Shown here: piece by piece, positions 36,301 through 43,283 of the stretch
Position numbering within the stretch: position 1 is the first letter of the stretch
Layout of the letters: each line of letters opens with the position of its first letter
NCBI RefSeq assembly: GCF_902460845.1
Contig: NZ_CABPVS010000003.1
Location: 124,001 to 188,000, forward strand
Origin: Campylobacter concisus
GTDB taxonomy: Bacteria > Campylobacterota > Campylobacteria > Campylobacterales > Campylobacteraceae
Reading direction: 5' to 3'
DNA length: 64,000 nucleotides
Made by a program: the position numbers and the translations under genes
The notes under the pieces: model-generated
Databases searched by the model: none
Told to the model about the DNA's origin: nothing
Seen by the model: the letters and a program-made list of their open reading frames with translations, nothing else

Positions 36301-36695
36301 ATTTTATAAAATTAACCACTGCAAAGCCTATGATGAAACTTAGCATCACGCCTACTTACTCCGAGATAGATGTACTCTACTTTAAAGAAAAAAAGCTTGA
36401 TCAAAAGATAAATCAAATAATCGCCTCAAGTGGCAAAGATTATATTACCGTGCTAAATTCTCTCGTTCCAAACGCTAAAGATAAAAGCGATAAAGCCTTA
36501 AGAGAAGAGGCAATAAAAACCATCGAAGTGGATAAGGAAAAGCTAATTGAGCTAGCAAATGAGCGTGCAAATGCAGTAAAAGAAGCGCTCATCAAGGCTG
36601 GGCTTGAGACTAGCCGCATAAATGTAAATGATGCAACAAGCTCAGATCCTAAACAAAACACCTATACAAGCGTGCTTATGGGAGTGGCGAACTAA
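33387..36695 (+). CDS. DUF748 (AsmA/TamB-like) envelope protein
   Basis: A 1102-residue protein with a short cytoplasmic start, one membrane helix (about 8-28) and a very long periplasmic region rich in Asn, Lys, Leu and Ser, made of repeating beta-strand segments of the AsmA-like DUF748 type (e.g. SAKFNPFTFELNATN and FSIRNFSLNNGEVDFSDAS). The final 120 residues recall the C-terminal helical part after GSKDLSSIDFLAGSSELI. Related AsmA-like proteins are thought to move phospholipids between membranes; that is inference here. Convergent with the next gene, overlapping its stop by four bases. Confidence 0.8.
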   Translation: MNKNKKIALISGISLVSLLLFYTLLGFFGVPYGIKNIAPKYLKDYNATLFVESAKFNPFTFELNATNSELNTTSPLFSTKQIDIKLKPFSIFKKLVEVDIFRLQEPNVKILRDKNSKFNFSNFISDDNATTEDNSTSSINFALNNAKIIKGSFSYSDQNLTNPFNVSFDDINYELSSLNTKKNSAGSHIFDSNSTLAHKIDLNGDIKLNPLKIEGNISIKDFSIDPVAISFIDNDTLNLKNAVINLGINYALIADENATNINLKDSFLNVKSLSIDEGKNKLSLGELELPKFDLSSKIADKIDAKLELNAINLSDVSFKNAIAVSLKSLNLSNISLLANLNEKSELNVTATLNSINTNALKIDETSKNLVNLKDINASNLNANLANSKTTLTLEKIAFDGINAPLSKNANANVEGTKISNISFTQDTNKSLATLDEISINGINLKAKNKEILDIADVLTKTIKFDILNMALSAENIDVNRPKFNSELNGNGLSAINQLGLGEKEPAKTANHRTKTKKENTSASKSKENEFKFDIKNINVNNANIALTHLFDGEKIAHKFDNLFVKIANLSSDFSKPFDAKVDMKSSQKLNLDLTSKIKLEPLDITAKIKLEDKNLPKYFAYAKPFLEADLSSGEMSANAELHYAKDIKADAKLSVKDIRLDDKNKEKLIAFKSLEVDKISLFKDNLEITGVALNSPFIKAHLSKEREFNLSKIVKEDKSKVQSEQKTESKKAAGKKDDELNFSIRNFSLNNGEVDFSDASLFMPFATKISNLNGKLTDIDKKRPSSGEFKGTVGKNGFSQITAKLFPFELKQNSDIKLDFKDIDLINITPYSGQFLGYKIKKGKLNLNLNYSVVDSKLNGSNLINFDTLTLGEKVDSKDAVNLPLSLAISILSDQNNQINIDLPVEGNLDDPDFKYGGVIWAAVKKLFADITLAPFRFLGNALGLGSKDLSSIDFLAGSSELISSEAPKIADFIKLTTAKPMMKLSITPTYSEIDVLYFKEKKLDQKINQIIASSGKDYITVLNSLVPNAKDKSDKALREEAIKTIEVDKEKLIELANERANAVKEALIKAGLETSRINVNDATSSDPKQNTYTSVLMGVAN

Positions 36696-37096
36696 ATTTC
36701 ATTTATCTCACTGCTTCTTGCGTTGTAAACAAACCAGCTAAGAAGCATGAGCATCATAAATGCGCCAAAGACTAGGCTTGCGTAAAAATATAAGCTAAAG
36801 CCTTCACCTAGTAAATTTGCATTGTGAAGAGCGATCATAACACCAGCAAGTGAAATTAAATAGCCAATTAGCTTAATGATAAAAATTTTTGGATTTACAA
36901 GGATGAGTAAAAGCCCGCAAAGCATGACACCAAAGGCTATTTGTAAATTTAAAATGCCAGCTTGAGCACTTAAGCCAAATGTCAAAAAACCAAGCAAAAA
37001 TATGACTAAAAACATCAAAACAGCATAAACTATCCTGCTTCGTCCAAAGCCGTACATAAAGCAAACAAAGCCTTTGTTATGTTTGTTGTAGTCCAT
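36692..37096 (-). CDS. Hypothetical four-helix membrane protein
   Basis: A 134-residue protein with about four membrane helices (near 22-43, 50-64, 72-88 and 100-120), a short basic N-terminus (MDYNKHNKGFVCFMYGFGRSR) and a polar C-terminus. I recognise no family. Its stop overlaps the DUF748 stop by four bases in convergent orientation, and it diverges from the 4-OT gene, so it is a single-gene unit. Confidence 0.65.
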   Translation of the reverse strand: MDYNKHNKGFVCFMYGFGRSRIVYAVLMFLVIFLLGFLTFGLSAQAGILNLQIAFGVMLCGLLLILVNPKIFIIKLIGYLISLAGVMIALHNANLLGEGFSLYFYASLVFGAFMMLMLLSWFVYNARSSEINEI

Positions 37097-37212
37097 TTTT
37101 TGCTCCTATGTAACAAATTTTTGTATTTTAATGCCAAATTCTTAAATAAAGGCTTTAATCTGAAATTTCACTCATTTTGGCTAATATTTTACATCTTGAA
37201 AAAGGAGCAAAA

Positions 37213-37416
37213 ATGCCTTATGTTAATATCAAAATAGCAGGCCCAGAGCCGACAAAAGAGCAAAAAGATCAAGTCTTTAAAGAGGTGACTGAGACGCTTG
37301 TAAGAGTACTTGGCAAGAAAAAAGAGGCGGTTATGATTTTCATAGAAACTCACGACGCTAGCAACATCGGCGTAGGTGGCGAAAGCGTAGAAGATAAGAG
37401 AAAGGGGATAAAATGA
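37213..37416 (+). CDS. 4-oxalocrotonate tautomerase family enzyme
   Basis: A 67-residue protein when started at ATG 37213, after AAAGGAGCAAAA; after Met removal this leaves the catalytic Pro1 (PYVNIKIAGPEPTKEQK) essential to the 4-OT family. An upstream in-frame start would bury Pro1 and is unlikely. These enzymes form hexamers and isomerise 2-hydroxymuconates or act on related acids; the natural substrate in Campylobacter is unknown. Overlaps bcp by four bases (ATGA). Confidence 0.85.
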   Translation: MPYVNIKIAGPEPTKEQKDQVFKEVTETLVRVLGKKKEAVMIFIETHDASNIGVGGESVEDKRKGIK

Positions 37417-37910
37417 GCGAATTTAGCAAAGCAGATTTGGAGAGAAAGATAACACTTGAAGTTGGTGACAAGGCGCCAGAGTTTGAAGCGCTAAATCAAG
37501 ACGGCGTAAAGGTCGCATTAAAGGACTTTATAGGCAAAAATGTAGTGCTTTACTTCTACCCAAAAGACAACACTCCAGGCTGCACGACTGAGGCTTGCGA
37601 ATTTAGCGCAAACTACGATCAGTTTATCAAAAACGATACCGTCATCATCGGTGTTAGCCCAGATAGTGTGAAATCACACGTTGGCTTTATAGCAAAGCAA
37701 AATTTAAAGCACATTCTATTAAGTGATGAGGATAAAGAAATTTCAAAGCTTTATGGCGTTTGGCAAGTCAAGAAAAACTATGGCAAAGAGTATCTTGGTA
37801 TCGTTAGAAGCACCTTTGTGATCGGCAAAGACGGCAAGATAGTTAAAATTTATAAAAGCGTAAAAGCCAAAGATCACGCCGCAAAAGTACTAGCTGATCT
37901 AGCAAAATAA
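37413..37910 (+). CDS. bcp: Thiol peroxidase Bcp (peroxiredoxin Q)
   Basis: A 165-residue peroxiredoxin. The peroxidatic Cys 57 and resolving Cys 62 lie in NTPGCTTEAC, the atypical 2-Cys motif of Bcp, within YFYPKDNTPGCTTEACEF. It reduces peroxides with thioredoxin, whose genes are at 46-47 kb. Starts in the end of the tautomerase gene (ATGA overlap) and is followed by a dsbA-type gene after nine bases, a redox cluster. Confidence 0.95.
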   Translation: MSEFSKADLERKITLEVGDKAPEFEALNQDGVKVALKDFIGKNVVLYFYPKDNTPGCTTEACEFSANYDQFIKNDTVIIGVSPDSVKSHVGFIAKQNLKHILLSDEDKEISKLYGVWQVKKNYGKEYLGIVRSTFVIGKDGKIVKIYKSVKAKDHAAKVLADLAK

Positions 37911-37919
37911 GGAGCAAAG

Positions 37920-38561
37920 ATGAAGCTTATAAAAATGCTAATTTTAAGTGCGTTTTTTGCGCTAAATTTATCAGCACTGACTGAAGGCGTGGAGTATCAA
38001 ACTTTAGCAAAGCCGCTTAATGTGCCTAAAAACTCGGTCGTTAAGGTCTTTAGCTATGACTGCCCACACTGCTATAAATTTGACCGGACTATCACAAAAA
38101 AGCTGATATCAAAGCTTGAAGATGTGAAATTTATCCCATATCATCTAAGCACAAAAGGCAAACTTGGCGAGACCGCGAGTAAAATTTTTGCCGCTCTTAT
38201 ATCGATAGATGAGGCAAATGGCACTGATCTACTAAGCGATGAGTCAAAATTTAAGCAAGCAAAATTTGCGATCTATAAAGCAAGACATGATGAAAAAGAT
38301 GATTTTGATGATGGCAAAGACAAAGAGAAATTTATAAATTTAGCCCTTAAAGCAGCTCACGTGAGCAAGAACAACTACGAAAAAGCACTAAATAGCGAAA
38401 GAGCAAAAGAGCTTTTAGATGCGTGGTTTGCCTCTTATGATGTCGCTAGCATTAGCGGTGTGCCAGCTTTTGTAGTAAGCGGGAAATATCTAATAAATTT
38501 AAGTGCGGCTTCATCAATAGATGAGATGGCAAAGACGATACAAGAGCTTTTAGATAAGTAG
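37920..38561 (+). CDS. dsbA: Periplasmic thiol:disulfide oxidoreductase, DsbA type
   Basis: A 213-residue periplasmic protein: signal peptide about 1-19, thioredoxin fold with active site CPHC (48-51) in SYDCPHCYKFD and the cis-Pro loop GVPAFVV near 180. It would oxidise exported proteins, with a DsbB/DsbI-type partner not seen here. The interior helical insertion (about 90-140) is DsbA-like. RBS is GGAGCAAAG eight bases before ATG. Confidence 0.9.
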   Translation: MKLIKMLILSAFFALNLSALTEGVEYQTLAKPLNVPKNSVVKVFSYDCPHCYKFDRTITKKLISKLEDVKFIPYHLSTKGKLGETASKIFAALISIDEANGTDLLSDESKFKQAKFAIYKARHDEKDDFDDGKDKEKFINLALKAAHVSKNNYEKALNSERAKELLDAWFASYDVASISGVPAFVVSGKYLINLSAASSIDEMAKTIQELLDK

Positions 38562-38581
38562 TTTTGGCGGGTAATATCTGC

Positions 38582-38647
38582 AAATTTTGGTCTTAGAAAT
38601 GTAAATTTAAAGCAATTTTAGATAAACTCAGACCAAAATTTCTAAGA
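38582..38647 (+). promoter_or_regulatory. Two competing inverted repeats in the ilvE leader
   Basis: Arm A (38582-38593) pairs over 12 bases with A' (38630-38641), and arm B (38591-38600) pairs over 10 bases with B' (38638-38647). A overlaps B and A' overlaps B', so the two stems cannot both form fully. B' ends about 18 bases before the ilvE ATG, just upstream of the AGAAAGG ribosome site. Confidence 0.5.
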
Positions 38648-38665
38648 AAAAAGAAAGGTTTAACA

Positions 38666-39580
38666 ATGAATGCTTCAGAATTTATCTGGATGGATGGAAA
38701 ATTGGTTAAATGGGACGATGCAAAAGTACACGTTCTAACTCACTCTTTGCACTACGCTAATGCCGTATTTGAAGGTACAAGAGCTTATAAAACAAAAAAA
38801 GGTCTAGCTATTTTTAGACTCCAAGATCATACAAAAAGGCTTTTAAGATCAGCAAAAATGACTGTTTTAAATGTACCTTACACCGAGGAAGAGCTTGAAA
38901 AAGCGCAAATAGAGCTTCTTCGCGCAAACAAATATGACGGCAATGTTTATATCCGCCCACTTATATTTTTAGGATACGGCGTAATGGGTGTAGCTCACAC
39001 AAAAGCGCCAGTGCAAACCGCTATCGCTTCATGGGAATGGGGTGCTTATCTTGGCGATGAAGGTCTAGAAAAAGGCATTAGAGTTAAAATTTCAAGCTTT
39101 GCCAAACTCGCACCTGCTGCTCAAATGAACAGAGCAAAAGCTAGCTCAAACTACCTAAGCTCACAAATGGCAAACTACGAGGCAAAAGAGGCTGGATACG
39201 ACGAGGCGCTACTTCTTGATAGCGAGGGCTTTGTAGCTGAAGGCCCAGGCGAGTGTTTCTTTATCGTTGAAAACGGCGTTTTAATCACTCCACCAAACGA
39301 CAACAGCCTACTTAGCATCACTCAAGATACAGTCATAAGACTTGCTCATGATCTTGACATAGAAGTAAGAAGAGAGCGCATCACAAGAGATCAGGCTTAC
39401 ACAGCTGACGAGGCATTTTTCACTGGTACTGCAGCTGAAGTAACACCGATAAATAGCATAGATAACCGCATTATCGGCAACGGAGCTAGAGGCGAAGTGA
39501 CAAAGAGACTACAAAAAGCTTATTTTGACGTAGTTTATGGTCTAAACAAAAAGTATGAATCATTTTTAACATATATTTAA
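38666..39580 (+). CDS. ilvE: Branched-chain amino acid aminotransferase
   Basis: A 304-residue class IV PLP enzyme. Motifs include EFIWMDGKLVKWDDAKVHVLTH at the start, the PLP-lysine in RAKASSNYLSSQMA (near 160), the EGPGECFFIVENGVL segment (near 193) and the later TADEAFFTGTAAEVTPI. It transaminates leucine, isoleucine and valine. It has its own 104-base leader with overlapping inverted repeats and is followed at 17 bases by a band-7 gene. Confidence 0.97.
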   Translation: MNASEFIWMDGKLVKWDDAKVHVLTHSLHYANAVFEGTRAYKTKKGLAIFRLQDHTKRLLRSAKMTVLNVPYTEEELEKAQIELLRANKYDGNVYIRPLIFLGYGVMGVAHTKAPVQTAIASWEWGAYLGDEGLEKGIRVKISSFAKLAPAAQMNRAKASSNYLSSQMANYEAKEAGYDEALLLDSEGFVAEGPGECFFIVENGVLITPPNDNSLLSITQDTVIRLAHDLDIEVRRERITRDQAYTADEAFFTGTAAEVTPINSIDNRIIGNGARGEVTKRLQKAYFDVVYGLNKKYESFLTYI

Positions 39581-39597
39581 AAATTTAAAGGAACGAA

Positions 39598-40716
39598 ATG
39601 CCCGCTGATTTAAACGATTATTTCAATAAAAAAAAGCCAGGTAATGACAACAGAGGCTCAGGTCAAAATAGCGACAAAGAGCCACCTTTCAAAAAGGACT
39701 TTAAAATGCCAAATTTGCCAAATGGTTTTGGTAAATTTGGAGCACTTGCCTACATTGTAATTGCAATTATTGCTATTTTTGCTATCACTCAGCCATTTAA
39801 AGTGATTCACTCAGGCGAAGTTGGCATCAAGTCTACGGCAGGTAAATACGAGCCAAATCCTTTGCAACCAGGCTTTCACTTCTTTTTACCTTTTATCCAA
39901 GACATCATCATCGTGGACACCAGAGTTAGGATCATAAACTATACTTCTGGCGAGGATATGGGCGAATCAATGCAAAAATCATATCAAGGCGTTGGCGCTG
40001 GAATTTTACGTAAAAATTCTATTTCAGTGCTTGATGCTAGAAATTTACCAGTTAGCATTGATATTACTGTGCAATACCGTTTAAATCCAGAAAATGCCCC
40101 TCAAACTATTGCCTCTTGGGGTCTTAGCTGGGAGAGTAAGATAGTTGATCCTGTCGTTCGTGACGTGGTTCGCAGTATCGCTGGTAAATATACAGCAGAA
40201 GAGCTTCCAACAAAGAGAAACGATCTAGCAAGACAAATCGATGATGGCATAAGAAAAGATATCGACTCTCAGCCAAATAAGCCAGTTGAGCTTTTAACAG
40301 TCCAGCTTCGTGAGATCATCTTGCCTTCAAAGGTAAAAGAGCAGATCGAACGCGTTCAGATCGCAAAGCAAGAAGCTGAAAGAACAAAATACGAAGTAGA
40401 AAGAGCAAATCAAGAAGCCTTAAAACAAGCCGCACTTGCAGAAGGTACCGCTAAAGCTGCGATTATTGAAGCAAAAGGTAAGGCTGATGCCATTAAAATC
40501 GAGGCTGACGCAACTGCGTATGCAAACAAAGAGGTTGCAAAAAGTGTCGATCAAAATCTACTAAATTTAAAGCAGATCGAAACGCAAAATAAATTTAACG
40601 AAGCCCTAAAAGAAAACAAAGATGCTAAAATTTTCTTAACACCTGGCGGAGCTGTGCCAAATATCTGGCTAGACGCAAAAGATAAAGCAAGAGCTAGCTC
40701 AGTAAGCGAGAGATAA
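39598..40716 (+). CDS. SPFH/band-7 membrane protein (prohibitin-like)
   Basis: A 372-residue protein. A polar N-terminus rich in Gly, Asn, Lys and Asp (about 1-45) leads to one membrane helix (about 50-68), then a band-7 domain (FKVIHSGEVGIKSTAGKYEPNPLQPGFHFF, near 72-101) and a long helical, alanine-rich coiled coil (KQEAERTKYEVERANQEALKQA and AEGTAKAAIIEAKGKADAIKIEADA). Such proteins form rings in the membrane and stabilise FtsH-type proteases; the target here is unknown. Starts after GGAACGAA, ends two bases before hisIE. Confidence 0.9.
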   Translation: MPADLNDYFNKKKPGNDNRGSGQNSDKEPPFKKDFKMPNLPNGFGKFGALAYIVIAIIAIFAITQPFKVIHSGEVGIKSTAGKYEPNPLQPGFHFFLPFIQDIIIVDTRVRIINYTSGEDMGESMQKSYQGVGAGILRKNSISVLDARNLPVSIDITVQYRLNPENAPQTIASWGLSWESKIVDPVVRDVVRSIAGKYTAEELPTKRNDLARQIDDGIRKDIDSQPNKPVELLTVQLREIILPSKVKEQIERVQIAKQEAERTKYEVERANQEALKQAALAEGTAKAAIIEAKGKADAIKIEADATAYANKEVAKSVDQNLLNLKQIETQNKFNEALKENKDAKIFLTPGGAVPNIWLDAKDKARASSVSER

Positions 40717-40718
40717 AA

Positions 40719-41459
40719 ATGAATAGCGTAACGAAAAGTATAGACTGGCAAAAAGTTGGCGGATTGCTTCCAGTAGTGGTTTGCGATCATGCTACAAACG
40801 AAGTTTTAATGCTTGCTTACATGAACGAAGAAGCATTAAATTTAAGTCTATCTAGCCGTTACGCTCACTACTTTTCACGCACCAAAAATAGAATTTGGAA
40901 AAAGGGCGAAGAAAGTGGCAACACTCAGGAGATAAAGGCTGCTTTTTTAGACTGCGACAACGATACTTTGCTTTTAAAAGTGATTCAAAACGGAGGCACT
41001 GCTTGTCACACTGGAGCAAGGTCATGTTTTTTTAATGAGATAAATTTGCATGACGGCAAAATTTTAGATACAAAAGTTGAAGTCAAAAAAATAAATTATG
41101 GTGTGCTTGATGAGCTTTACCATGTAATAGAAGATAGAAAGCTAAATGCTAACCCTGAAACTTCATATGTGGCAAATCTTTTTAAAAAAGGTGAAAATCA
41201 AATTTTAAAGAAAGTTGGCGAAGAGGCTGGCGAATTTATAATGGCTGCAAAGGATCTTAGTTTCGCAGAAAACTCAAAGCAAAATGAGCAAAAAGCAAAA
41301 GATGATCTGATCTATGAAGCAGCCGACCTTTGCTTTCATGCACTTGTAGCACTTTCAGCCCATAATATCCATCCAGATGCTGTAAAAAACGAACTTGCAA
41401 GGCGTTTTGGCATAAGTGGCATTGAAGAGAAAAGATCGCGAGATGTTAAACAGCATTAA
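40719..41459 (+). CDS. hisIE: Bifunctional phosphoribosyl-AMP cyclohydrolase/phosphoribosyl-ATP pyrophosphatase
   Basis: A 246-residue fusion. HisI half (1-about 125) has MLAYMNEEALNLSLSSRYAHYFSRTKNRIWKKGEESGN and the cysteine-containing DCDNDTLLLKV/GTACHTGARSCF metal site; HisE half (about 135-246) has KVGEEAGEFIMAAKD and DLIYEAADLCFHALVAL. It carries out the second and third steps of histidine synthesis in the cytosol. The remaining his genes are not adjacent. Confidence 0.97.
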   Translation: MNSVTKSIDWQKVGGLLPVVVCDHATNEVLMLAYMNEEALNLSLSSRYAHYFSRTKNRIWKKGEESGNTQEIKAAFLDCDNDTLLLKVIQNGGTACHTGARSCFFNEINLHDGKILDTKVEVKKINYGVLDELYHVIEDRKLNANPETSYVANLFKKGENQILKKVGEEAGEFIMAAKDLSFAENSKQNEQKAKDDLIYEAADLCFHALVALSAHNIHPDAVKNELARRFGISGIEEKRSRDVKQH

Positions 41460-41973
41460 GCACAACTTGCTTTTTGTATTGCAAAATGCAAAGCTCATTG
41501 ATTTTCTAACCTATGGCTGGATATTTTTAGCATTTATACTAATTGTGCTTTTAGGGATTTTTATAGCGATAAAGTCATGGTGGCAGATAGGATTTTTATT
41601 TATTTTGGCTGGTTTTTTTGGACTTTTTATAGGTAATTACTACGCGAACAAATATATAAATGAAAATTTAAGACCAGTTAGCATAAGCAAAATAACTACC
41701 AAGCAGCTTCAATATGTTGATGCACTAATAGTTGATTTTAATATTACAAATAATTCAAATAATGCACTTAGTATCTGTAAAATCGAGCTTGACTTCTATC
41801 TAAGCTCAAGACAAAATACGAAAGATTTTTTTAACTCACTTAATCCATTTGCTAGAAAAAGAATCATCTTAAACGAGGAATTTTTACCAAAGCAAAGCAT
41901 TGAGGTTAAAGAATTTGTCAATGATTTCGCATTTATAGACTACAATATCTCTAAAAAAGTGGAGTGTTTTTGA
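41443..41973 (+). CDS. DUF2393 family membrane protein, copy 1
   Basis: A 176-residue protein from ATG 41443, which overlaps hisIE by 17 bases; the longer frame from 41416 is possible but adds nothing conserved. Two helices (about 22-44 and 50-66, FLTYGWIFLAFILIVLLGIF and WWQIGFLFILAGFFGLFIGNY) precede a beta-rich domain in which DFNITNNSNNALSICKIELDFYLSS resembles an Ig-like fold. It fits DUF2393, whose function is unknown. A second DUF2393 gene follows with a one-base overlap. Confidence 0.75.
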   Translation: MLNSIKHNLLFVLQNAKLIDFLTYGWIFLAFILIVLLGIFIAIKSWWQIGFLFILAGFFGLFIGNYYANKYINENLRPVSISKITTKQLQYVDALIVDFNITNNSNNALSICKIELDFYLSSRQNTKDFFNSLNPFARKRIILNEEFLPKQSIEVKEFVNDFAFIDYNISKKVECF

Positions 41974-42524
41974 TGAGCTCAGCATATTTTACGATCGCTC
42001 ATATTATCGTTCTTTTTGCGATTGCTCTGCTTTCCATTTTATTTCTTGTTCTCTCACTTAGGGCTGAGCGAAAGTTATTTTTATCACTATTTTTTACAAA
42101 CATTCTAGTCTCAACCACACTTGCTGTTTTTTTGATGCTAGTGCTTGATAAATATACAAAAAAAGGTATGCTCGAAAATGTAAAAAGTGAGCGAATTTTG
42201 CGAAATGAGAGTATTGTTTTTAAGGGGCAAGTGAGAAATATCGGTAAATTTACAATTAGCAACTGCACGCTGACAGTCAAACTAATCAATCAACCGCTAA
42301 ATAAAAATGACCTTGGCGGGGAAGCATTTTTTAAGCCAAGTGGGCTTTCATTTTTCTCATGGGTTCTTGGTACAGATAAGGACGAGAGGCCAAATACAGT
42401 TGAATATAAATTTGATGTAGCCAAAAATTTACCAAAGCAAAAAAGCACACCATTTACCGTATATATGCCATATCCGCCTTACTTTAAAAATGGCATGAAT
42501 ATCACAAAACTAAATTGCTACTAA
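41973..42524 (+). CDS. DUF2393 family membrane protein, copy 2
   Basis: A 183-residue protein from ATG 41973 (TGATG overlap with copy 1, preceded by GGAGTG). Two N-terminal helices (about 8-30 and 37-60) and a beta-rich outer domain with VFKGQVRNIGKFTISNCTLTVKLIN, parallel to copy 1 (DFNITNNSNNALSICKIELDF). The longer GTG frame from 41964 is less likely. The two copies are a diverged tandem pair. The 99 bases downstream are convergent with a lipoprotein gene. Confidence 0.75.
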   Translation: MSSAYFTIAHIIVLFAIALLSILFLVLSLRAERKLFLSLFFTNILVSTTLAVFLMLVLDKYTKKGMLENVKSERILRNESIVFKGQVRNIGKFTISNCTLTVKLINQPLNKNDLGGEAFFKPSGLSFFSWVLGTDKDERPNTVEYKFDVAKNLPKQKSTPFTVYMPYPPYFKNGMNITKLNCY

Positions 42525-42623
42525 TCAAATTTAAAGCAAATTTTTACAAATTTCATAGGATAAAACGCTAAGTCTTAGTTTGATTTTAGAGTAAATTTTA
42601 TCTTTTTTAGTATCTGAAAAGAT

Positions 42624-43283
42624 TTAAAAAGTACAAAGTATATCAAGTAGCCTGCCCAATTTTTGTAGGTCATTTAAAAAGAGTTGCTTTGTTTTTTGTG
42701 TAAATTCTTTTGCTTCTTCAAGGATTTTAGTCTCGGCTATATTATAAACAAACTCTTTTTTTAGGACCTTTGCACCTTTTTTATAAAAGAAATTTGCTTC
42801 TATGATGCTTGCAAAAAAGCTATCATCTCTTAAATAGTAGTTTGTTGCTACATTTACATGCACTGGCTTTTGCAACAAAAAATCGCTGCAAACACTATTT
42901 TGTGAGCTAAATTTAACACTCTCAAGCACATCAGGCCTTATCTCATAAAATTTTATCTCATTAGCTTTTTTTAAAGCTAGTATATCACTTGATTTATTTA
43001 AATTTATAGAGCTATTATTTACCTCAAGTACGTTTATAGTACCTTTTGCAAGCGAATAAGCATTTAAAATTTTATCTTCTGCTAAAAAATTGACTACACC
43101 AAAAAATGGCACACTAGCATTTTGTTCTATAAAATTTTGAACGGTTTTTATTTGCAGCTGCTGTTTTGCGCCATTTATCTCATAGTAGCTTACGTAAATA
43201 GAAACGTCTTTTTTGCTTGGATTCTTTTGTGAGCAACCACTAAAAAATAGTGCAACAAGCAAAAAAATAGCTAAATTTTTCAC
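42624..43283 (-). CDS. Hypothetical lipoprotein downstream of purF
   Basis: A 219-residue protein with a lipoprotein signal peptide ending at the lipobox FSGC (Cys 17), followed by a mainly beta-strand domain (VSIYVSYYEINGAKQQLQIKTVQNF). I cannot assign a family; ABC-transport auxiliary lipoproteins of the PqiC/LptE kind look superficially similar. Its ATG overlaps the purF stop by four bases (ATGA), so it is probably translated from the dapB-purF message. Confidence 0.6.
   Translation of the reverse strand: MKNLAIFLLVALFFSGCSQKNPSKKDVSIYVSYYEINGAKQQLQIKTVQNFIEQNASVPFFGVVNFLAEDKILNAYSLAKGTINVLEVNNSSINLNKSSDILALKKANEIKFYEIRPDVLESVKFSSQNSVCSDFLLQKPVHVNVATNYYLRDDSFFASIIEANFFYKKGAKVLKKEFVYNIAETKILEEAKEFTQKTKQLFLNDLQKLGRLLDILCTF

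Noticed and set aside
33923-36661. Several open frames antisense to the DUF748 gene
   Set aside because: They mirror the Leu/Asn/Lys-rich codon pattern of the sense gene, lack ribosome sites and encode low-complexity hydrophobic sequence.
42600-42623. Seven-pair hairpin before the purF-linked lipoprotein stop
   Set aside because: Short AT-only stem without a clear T tract; too weak to call a terminator.
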